A stretch of DNA of 42,371 nucleotides from Prevotellaceae bacterium UBA1075 (GTDB lineage: Bacteria > Bacteroidota > Bacteroidia > Bacteroidales > Bacteroidaceae): contig DCCS01000039.1 of the NCBI GenBank assembly GCA_002316015.1, positions 34,185-76,555 on the forward strand, read 5' to 3'. Both the position numbers and the translations under genes were made by a program. Each line of letters opens with the position of its first letter. The first letter of the stretch is position 1. Below, piece by piece: positions 35,401-40,188 of the stretch. The notes below the pieces were generated by a model, which saw nothing but the letters and a program-made list of their open reading frames with translations, did not search any database and was not told the DNA's origin.

Positions 35401-36519
35401 TGTATCCAGTTGTGGATGATCCTGCGCCTTTTTCAGTCCGTTGGCCAGCAGATACAGTTTGCCATACCTGTTTTGAGTCAGGTACTGCACTAACCTCTCA
35501 TACATGGGCACCAGCTTTCCATAGATAATCTGATTGACACCAACTGTTGTCACCATGCCATTTTCCTCGTTCCTGGCATCTCCTCTCAGAAGCAGCCACT
35601 GCCTCTCAGTGCCTGGCTCAAAATCAGGGCTGTTGACTATAAGAGGCTCGTTGAGCTGAGTCTCTATGCCAACAAGTGGCAGGACGCAGAAAAACGACGT
35701 CTTACCCTTATGGTCAATGATGTTATTGTCTTTGTCTATCTCTATTGCAGCATCAATGCGCAGTGACCTTTCTTTCGCGCAAAGACCATTGTTGTGTTCC
35801 GAATAGTGTGTAACGAGGAACCTCCTCGTTTTCTTCTCTCCATTTACATCTATCTGGAATTCGGCCAAGTCTATACCATCACCAATATGCGACAATGGCA
35901 AGCGTGCAATTGTGGTCACTTTGCCGTTGTCATCCAACCTTACCGACAAGAGTTCCCTGCAGAAAAGCATCGTTTGGGCGATATTCTCATAGAAGTTCTC
36001 AATTCCCAACTTGATAGCCCTTCGCCCAGTGTCTGTAGTGACATGATATGTGTATTTCGTGTGTCCAAAGGTCTCTGCGTAAAACTCTTCGGATTCCTCC
36101 ATCTTTCTTAACCCTTCAATGAGTTCTTCGGATGACTGCCCGTCTCTGAACATTGTTACAAAGAATCCCGAAAGGCCGTCATCACCATACATGTCACTTT
36201 CTATGGATACCGTCTTGGAGAGGCAATGGGTCGTGAGAAAGCCTGTCCCAAATCGTCCTGTGGTCTCATGATTTTCTTTGCCATCACTATATTTATACAG
36301 CAGGCCAAGGCGAGCTTCCGCAGTGAATGGCGCACCATTATGTTGGAACTCCACGGTATCCCCCTTGACGTTTATCTGTATGTCCACGCCATCTTTCTCA
36401 GAATCATCTTTAATGGTATCTTTGGCATTCTGTATCAATTCCCATACCCATCGCTTGAGGTCGTTTTCCTGAGGATTCCCAAGTTCCCTCAAACGATTAT
36501 AGATAGCACTGGCATACAT
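32431..36519 (-). CDS. Large GHKL (sacsin/Hsp90-like) ATPase protein
   Basis: The first about 200 residues of this 1362-residue protein form a GHKL ATP-binding domain of the sacsin N-terminal kind: N-box WELIQNAKDT (26-35), HNGAPF (60-65), and the ATP-lid GRFGTGF (88-94). In the second motif His stands where classical GHKL proteins have Asp, as I recall for sacsin-like members. Residues 200-1080 are long, helical and unrecognised. About 1090-1135 is acidic and low in complexity. The last 200 residues (YFKHIEEEKHLGYKFDEKR, then PEYRDFGLNWYDYLLL) look like a separate domain that could be nuclease-fold, but I see no certain catalytic set. No membrane helix. The helicase gene follows after 3 nt. 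Confidence 0.85.
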   Translation of the reverse strand: MYASAIYNRLRELGNPQENDLKRWVWELIQNAKDTIKDDSEKDGVDIQINVKGDTVEFQHNGAPFTAEARLGLLYKYSDGKENHETTGRFGTGFLTTHCLSKTVSIESDMYGDDGLSGFFVTMFRDGQSSEELIEGLRKMEESEEFYAETFGHTKYTYHVTTDTGRRAIKLGIENFYENIAQTMLFCRELLSVRLDDNGKVTTIARLPLSHIGDGIDLAEFQIDVNGEKKTRRFLVTHYSEHNNGLCAKERSLRIDAAIEIDKDNNIIDHKGKTSFFCVLPLVGIETQLNEPLIVNSPDFEPGTERQWLLLRGDARNEENGMVTTVGVNQIIYGKLVPMYERLVQYLTQNRYGKLYLLANGLKKAQDHPQLDTKWYTENVINKYREILSKYPVVKPRTGTEYKKLSDCIIVKESKEEDEKGVLQLLASLYPDKLAEENHAWAQYAWKGGTEIWETEDLCKDIEKRGNWQGIPVSLQGGQSLPGWYNQFLRHIVRYNELLLKEHALLPNMNGDLLKRGANDFKQGENVTPFIIELLGKLGKDVKPLLLNDKITEVTLDSKYNSQSYSADINRLAKDIIDDGTSEKLSRLLPLLQVVPTDKEKYKEEFLDRRSGFLSIAKDLYSLQDAIPTEDSNLLEGAWKEIDAWFVTTALTTLKNKGRLSELPDGLDAKWLNNTLKTLDVDAKRFNIYPVLPNQHGGFCEQKALFVDKGIPEELKDEVFLRVSMDYKKILLHKDMDAEAFSVNSSKGISDFAHDLNEKMAPKQSSYLGNYFYGTYHSYPQDDLEQVALFLLNLLPKDEGSDFAKNQYALQSVAQSILGKENMPNASYVNCDEAELWKESDRIIANMLAQKIKDDGTIDSLRTRIGEMGEQELFEILNKYYKCLLAFGIKYDGFAVFPNQKGIFCPVGALKKEDGCIPGIIKDIIALLVPEEEEYRSLLADKRCHIQPEQSLDCSSAFKLVDDKVSESYENPKNWQDKDYCEAVHMLLEEWKDERNFSPDNFPKTFPKKDTILLNVVWTPEKRKNLGKMGNAFSEEELENIVANLEELKKFIQGGKPRVRPKASDGSEEQNEPTDGNTEEEEKSDGKNTDGRPLVERLFNLPHTPHVKINTPDGKIIDYQVKESQYAGLSDVEVVYYVSEAKRRVVNYFKHIEEEKHLGYKFDEKRIGMDSFSQLYGVYGPDGKEIPLVVHSYLGPEYRDFGLNWYDYLLLQKPGSMLWVLTRTDGLQCIPEYALPVNYITIESQESGAQSLARTLATVAEECGASISYAYGNNMPHGFKEPRPFHDVPRELTQSVESIKVSCEKEIPVIAELYNCKPAIPQKSISGKDYALYLGQTMEEMFDIKPQLAKETIEPDSTTTID

Positions 36520-36702
36520 TTTTTAATGACATTATTTAGGGCCTCTTGATTGCACTTCGGCTTGTCTATTTTCGTTCTGTTAGTTCCGCACATTTTGATT
36601 GAATTTTTCGTTTTTATTATATGGTGAGTGGCATCCCTCCATGCTCAAGGTGCTGCCACAGGACGTGTGTATATATTTAGTTTCTTAAAATTTCTGGATG
36701 TC

Positions 36703-37116
36703 TTATGCATCACATAATTTAAGGATTCGTCGAAAGACAATTTTCACTGCGGTCATTAGATTTTTGACCGGAAGTGGTGGATACTTTATCTCTTTCGTAT
36801 CTCCGTTGTCAAAACAGACTTTAAGAAGACCATATGAATAATGGTAATCATCTTCATTATCTTCTCCATCTTGTTCAAACCCCAAGGTTATATATTCTAT
36901 TTCCATACCATCCAGACTTATGCCTGCTGGAATAATTACCACACCGCCCGCGAATGAATCATTATTTTTCGTATATATATAAACATTGGCCGAATAATTG
37001 TATTCACTGGCATCTTCTTCATTTTCTGTAAACTCTAATTTAGCAAGTGAGTCGTATTCATCGCAATACATATAGCCTCCTCTTTGGAGCACATCATCTT
37101 TCTCGGGTAGAAACAT
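36703..37116 (-). CDS. Small acidic protein, unknown function
   Basis: The 137-residue product begins MFLPEKDDVLQRGGYMY, is acidic in the middle (EQDGEDNEDDYHYSYG) and ends in a basic, hydrophobic helix (KNLMTAVKIVFRRILKLCDA). It looks like a beta-rich soluble protein with no signal or known family. It lies 63 nt after the Nudix remnant and 183 nt before the GHKL ATPase gene on the same strand; that 183-nt gap shows no clear promoter or other element. It could be a small partner of the ATPase-helicase pair, or an unrelated passenger. Confidence 0.6.
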   Translation of the reverse strand: MFLPEKDDVLQRGGYMYCDEYDSLAKLEFTENEEDASEYNYSANVYIYTKNNDSFAGGVVIIPAGISLDGMEIEYITLGFEQDGEDNEDDYHYSYGLLKVCFDNGDTKEIKYPPLPVKNLMTAVKIVFRRILKLCDA

Positions 37117-37179
37117 AGCTTTATCTTTTTGTGTGGTTTGTTGTTAAATTCGTTATCTCCTGTATGCAAATCTCGTAAA

Positions 37180-37449
37180 TTACTCTCGGTTCAGCACATA
37201 ATTGTTTATATTATTTTTGTTTATGAACCCACATGAACCAGACAACATGTTTTTCAACACAAAACCGCCTGGTGTTGCCCAATAGCCTTCGAAAGTTGGA
37301 ATTTCACCTGGCTTAGCCTTACCTCTTTTGATAAGGGGGACTTGCAAAGAGCCATCTTCTTTGTCGAATTCGAAAACCATTGCGTCTGTCGTTAATGTCG
37401 GATGCCAATATTTGGACTCCCATTTGCCTGTTTTCTTGTTGTATTCCAT
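37180..37449 (-). pseudogene. Truncated Nudix hydrolase gene, joined to the 41-bp repeat
   Basis: Residues 1-62 match the first third of a Nudix domain, as in the NrtR/ADP-ribose pyrophosphatase group: WHPTLTTDAMVFEFD, then VPLIKRG and FEGYWATPGGFV. The frame should continue into the Nudix box (GxxxxxExxxxREUxEExGU), but just after GGFV it enters the 41-bp repeat (37223-37263) and ends 27 residues later in unrelated sequence. So the catalytic box is missing and the product cannot be a working hydrolase. A -7 box TAAATTTG lies at 37483-37490. The break marks a recombination point at the right edge of the accessory region. Confidence 0.75.
37223..37263. repeat. 41-bp direct repeat, right copy
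   Basis: It matches 28868-28908 at 35 of 41 positions in the same orientation; the six differences are all transitions. It begins within three codons after the conserved GGFV of the Nudix remnant. The two copies enclose about 8.3 kb holding the DUF4143, helicase, GHKL and 137-residue genes. Confidence 0.85.
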
Positions 37450-37482
37450 ATTTTATCGTTTCATTGTGTATTATTTACGCTG

Positions 37483-37540
37483 CAAATTTACAAAACCTTC
37501 TTATCACCACCCCCATACTAATGCGTAAAAATTACGCATT
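37483..37540 (-). promoter_or_regulatory. -7 box and palindromic operator upstream of the Nudix remnant
   Basis: TAAATTTG (minus strand, 37490-37483) is an exact -7 element for the Nudix remnant, with no clear -33. Upstream, AATGCGTAA (37520-37528) and TTACGCATT (37532-37540) form a perfect 9-bp inverted repeat around AAA, a likely site for a dimeric repressor. Nudix-type regulators (NrtR) often act on their own gene region, but which protein binds here is unknown. Confidence 0.5.
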
Positions 37541-37773
37541 CGGCTAAAATTTTAAGAGAATTAACATTTTGGATGTGTTTTTTGAGTATGAAAGGTCAAT
37601 TGCCATCTCGCTACTCCCGCCTGCCTAAGCGTTTAACCAAGGACTCCTTTGGCTGACTTTTGCAGAGATGTTTGCTGGCTTGGGATGGGAAGTTTGCTGA
37701 CCATTGCCGAGACGTTTGCTTGCTTGGGCAGAGATAATGGGGTGCAGGGTGTGGAAAGTTATCTTACTGGGAT

Positions 37774-37857
37774 GTTGCGCGGTTTGGGATGAATGTTGCA
37801 AAGTTTGGTATATTCGTTGCAAAGTTGGAAATGATGGTTGCAAAGTTGGAAATTTCT
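37774..37857. repeat. Four 21-bp degenerate tandem repeats
   Basis: Units begin at 37774, 37795, 37816 and 37837, exactly 21 bases apart, each starting GTTGC and carrying AAAGTTKGG or a close variant; the last two share GTTGCAAAGTTGGAA. The last unit overlaps the -33 element of the HU-like gene. A looser 44-bp repeat lies just upstream (near 37654 and 37698). Between 37541 and 37650 nothing was seen. Confidence 0.75.
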
Positions 37858-37876
37858 CTGGGATGCTGTATCTTTG
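37846..37876 (+). promoter_or_regulatory. Promoter of the HU-like gene
   Basis: TTGG (37846-37849), 19 nt, then TATCTTTG (37869-37876) fit the Bacteroidetes form and the frdC promoter closely. A start near 37883 gives a leader of about 35 nt before the ATG at 37918. Confidence 0.7.
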
Positions 37877-37917
37877 CCCTTGTAATGCACTTGAGGGAAC
37901 ATTAACATCTTTATTCT

Positions 37918-38565
37918 ATGGCAAAGTATATCAAGCAGGAGATGGGGGACATCCTGGGGGACGGACAGCGGAGGGGCTTCTACCGCATGAAGGTGGAGCG
38001 CAACATCGGCACGCAGGAACTCATCCGGCACATGACGCATCCAGGTTCGGGGCTGAGCCGTGCCATGGCCATCCATGTGATTGAGGCTTTGGGCGAACAA
38101 CTCATGCGCGAGTTGGCCGAGGGTTACTCGGTCAGCATCGACGGCATCGGCACGTTCACGGCCACGGTGGGGCTGGACAAGAAGCGACGGGAGACTGACG
38201 GGGGCGGCGAGGCAAAGAGGGACGCGCGCTGCCTCACGGTGAATGGCGTGCGCTACAAGGCCGACCGCCAGCTGGTGAAGGATGTGGCCATGCGCTGTGA
38301 CTTGCGCAAGGGAGGGGAGAGCCACCTGCACCGCTCGCCCTACGCCAGGGAGCAGCGCGTGCAGATGGCACTGGATTACCTGGCCTCCCCGGCGCACCCC
38401 ATGATGCGCCTGGCCGACTACGCCGCGCTCACGCGCCTGTCCCGCTCGGCGGCCTCACGCGAGCTGAAATCACTGTGCACAGGCAGCGAGGCTGTGCTGA
38501 AGGCCACCGGGCGAGGACCCGCCCTGGTGTATGTGAGGCGGACACCTGGCACAGAGGGGGCGTAG
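37918..38565 (+). CDS. HU-like DNA-binding protein with C-terminal helix-turn-helix-like region
   Basis: The first 125 residues match the HU-like family typical of Bacteroidetes: FYRMKVERNIGTQELIRHMTH, then MAIHVIEALGEQLMRELAEGYSVSIDGIGTFTATVG. The conserved GYSVSIDGIGTF turn corresponds to the HU beta-arm base. The remaining 90 residues (REQRVQMALDYLASP, then YAALTRLSRSAASRELKSL) look like a winged helix-turn-helix, ending in a basic strand. The protein should bind DNA and may act as a nucleoid protein or regulator. It is a single gene with its own promoter, followed by the 66/67-bp repeat array. GC content and codons fit the core genome, so the island ends before it. Confidence 0.88.
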   Translation: MAKYIKQEMGDILGDGQRRGFYRMKVERNIGTQELIRHMTHPGSGLSRAMAIHVIEALGEQLMRELAEGYSVSIDGIGTFTATVGLDKKRRETDGGGEAKRDARCLTVNGVRYKADRQLVKDVAMRCDLRKGGESHLHRSPYAREQRVQMALDYLASPAHPMMRLADYAALTRLSRSAASRELKSLCTGSEAVLKATGRGPALVYVRRTPGTEGA

Positions 38566-38606
38566 CAGGGTTGTTTCCCGCCACACACGCACGGCTCACC
38601 CGGGGG

Positions 38607-38897
38607 GCGGAGGACGCTTGCGGCAAGCCGCCCATCGGACAGCCATCGAGGCTCTGAGGGGAGTCTTTGGGGGGCGGAGGACGCTTGCCACAAGCCGCCC
38701 ATCGGACAGCCATCGCGGCTCAGAAGGGGGAGGGCAGGGGCGGAGGACGCTTGCGGCAAGCCACCCATCGCACCGCCATCACGGATCTGAGGGGAGTCTT
38801 AGGGAAGCGGAGGACGCTTGCGGCAAGCCACCCATCGGACAGCCTTCGCGGCTCAGAAGGGGGAGGGCAGGAGCGGAGGAGGGCTTGCCGCATGCCA
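38607..38897. repeat. Array of 66/67-bp repeats with alternating unit types
   Basis: Units begin (GCGGAGG) at 38607, 38674, 38740, 38807 and 38873, so lengths run 67, 66, 67, 66, with a partial fifth. Each of the first four has a GGACGCTTG core with, in most, the palindromic GCTTGCGGCAAGC. Units 1 and 3 end in CTGAGGGGAGTCTT and units 2 and 4 in CAGAAGGGGGAGGGCA, giving an A-B-A-B order with a 133-bp super-period. It fills most of the 508-nt gap between the HU-like and acyltransferase genes. No frame in it is convincingly coding. Confidence 0.9.
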
Positions 38898-38964
38898 CTT
38901 GCATTGCTGTCGGAGGGCTTTCTGCGGACAGGGGAGGACTTCGGGGATGGATGGCCTTTGCTTT

Positions 38965-39003
38965 CCAATTCTTTCCAATGTTTGCAGGATTGGAAAGAAT
39001 TGG
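38965..39003. terminator. Perfect 15-bp inverted repeat between convergent genes
   Basis: CCAATTCTTTCCAAT (38965-38979) and ATTGGAAAGAATTGG (38989-39003) are exact complements around a 9-nt loop. The place, between the 3' ends of the HU-like and acyltransferase genes, suits a two-way terminator, but neither side has a proper T run. It could instead be a protein site or the trace of a small mobile element. Confidence 0.5.
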
Positions 39004-39073
39004 GCAACTTTGCCGCATTCTTTTGTTGAGTGACACACCCCCTTTGGCCAAGTGAAGAGCGATGAGGGCCCGC

Positions 39074-40009
39074 TTACCTGAGTATCCTGGGGCGTGCGAA
39101 GAGCCATGAGAGGCGCGTCCTGTCCATCGCCCAGGCGATGAGGAGACTGCCCAGGGTGCCCGTGAGGAGGATGAAGAGGGTGTGGAGCAGGCTGCTGGGG
39201 TCAAAGGCGAAGGCGGGCAGGAGGAACTTGCCGGCCATGGTGAAGATGGGGTGGAAGAGATAGACGGGGAAGGTGTTCCTGCCCAGGTAGCCTGCCCAGC
39301 CATACAGGCGCGGGGACAGCACCCCCTCCACGGCACCCATGCCACACAGGAAACAGGCCGAGTAGGCGAGCGTGGCGATGTCGCCCCAGCGGCTGTGGTC
39401 GGCCCAGAGGGCAAGCATGAAAAACGGGATCCACGCCCACGCCGAGGGACGGAAGAGGCGAAGCAGGTCGCCGTGAAACAGGCGGATGGCCACCCCCAGG
39501 ATGTAGTAGAAGGCATTGCCGGCGGGCAGCAGGGGCGTGAAGAGGCTCACTGCGGTGGCCAGGCTGACCAGCAGGAAGAAGGCGGCCAGCGTGCCCGCGC
39601 GCTCCTCCAGGCGGAACGCGAGCCAGTAGAGCAGGGCGCACACCATCATGCGGTGCAGGAACCAGTAGGGGCCTATGCTTGTCACGCACAGCGTGCGCAG
39701 CAGGGTGGCCGGGGTGAGCTCGGCGAGTCCGTCGCGCACGGGCATCACGGTGGACAGGCAGGCATAGCCCGTGACCAGGATGCAGTAGGGCAGCAGGATG
39801 CGCAGTTCGTAGAGGGCAAACTGCCGGGCGGGCTTGCGCACGTTGGTGAGGTAACCTGTGAGCATGAGGAAGGTGGGCATGAAGAACATGAAGATGACCT
39901 CCCTCACGCGGGGGTACAGAGTGCCGAAGTGCACGATGTGCACCAGGATGACCATGAGGATGAGCGCGGCCCTGAGCAGGTCGATGCGGTTGTATGCCTT
40001 CCTTTCCAT
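39074..40009 (-). CDS. Acyltransferase family 3 membrane protein
   Basis: The 311-residue product is an integral membrane protein of the acyltransferase-3 family, which moves acyl groups onto sugars or other surface molecules. The N-terminal motif IDLLRAALILMVILVHIVHFG carries the conserved Arg and His (R13 and H23). About ten hydrophobic segments follow, including FMPTFLMLTGY and FPVYLFHPIF. At 311 residues it is somewhat shorter than the usual 330-380. The start codon shares one base with the stop of the Cys-rich protein gene (TAATG at 40011-40007), so it is probably cotranscribed with feoB, though a functional link to iron is not evident. The substrate cannot be told from the sequence. Confidence 0.85.
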   Translation of the reverse strand: MERKAYNRIDLLRAALILMVILVHIVHFGTLYPRVREVIFMFFMPTFLMLTGYLTNVRKPARQFALYELRILLPYCILVTGYACLSTVMPVRDGLAELTPATLLRTLCVTSIGPYWFLHRMMVCALLYWLAFRLEERAGTLAAFFLLVSLATAVSLFTPLLPAGNAFYYILGVAIRLFHGDLLRLFRPSAWAWIPFFMLALWADHSRWGDIATLAYSACFLCGMGAVEGVLSPRLYGWAGYLGRNTFPVYLFHPIFTMAGKFLLPAFAFDPSSLLHTLFILLTGTLGSLLIAWAMDRTRLSWLFARPRILR

Positions 40010-40188
40010 TATTCCCGTTTGGTGCGTTGACGAGGCTTGGGGCAGCAGTCATGCCCCGAGGGGCAGCCCTGGCAGCCGTGGCACGAGCCGCAGCAGCCCC
40101 CCCTCTTGCGCTTGCGCAGGTGCAGCCTGAGCACCCACGCGGCCAGTGCCAGTACGGCGGCCAGCAGTATGAGGCTCTGGATGTTCAT
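40009..40188 (-). CDS. FeoB-associated Cys-rich membrane protein
   Basis: The product (59 residues from the ATG at 40188) has one membrane helix (NIQSLILLAAVLALAAWVL), a basic stretch RLHLRKRKR, and a Cys cluster (GGCCGSCHGCQGCPSGHDCCPK), the pattern of small FeoB-associated proteins. Such proteins are thought to help iron uptake by FeoB, perhaps in the place of FeoC. The start overlaps the feoB stop in the ATGA form (40185-40188), which supports this start over an in-frame one at 40233. Confidence 0.88.
   Translation of the reverse strand: MNIQSLILLAAVLALAAWVLRLHLRKRKRGGCCGSCHGCQGCPSGHDCCPKPRQRTKRE

Noticed and set aside
10000..37500. Integrative element with integrase and tRNA attachment site
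   Set aside because: No integrase, transposase, relaxase or tRNA gene was seen; only the 41-bp repeats hint at recombination, and they enclose just part of the island.
37625..37843. 72-codon minus-strand frame with seven-residue repeats
   Set aside because: The seven-residue pattern is just the 21-bp DNA repeat read in frame; no start context or family.
38607..38897. CRISPR array
   Set aside because: Units are contiguous with no unique spacers, unit length is 66-67 bp, and no cas genes are present.
39182..40030. Plus-strand frame opposite the acyltransferase
   Set aside because: Highly charged, low-complexity antisense shadow of a membrane-protein gene.
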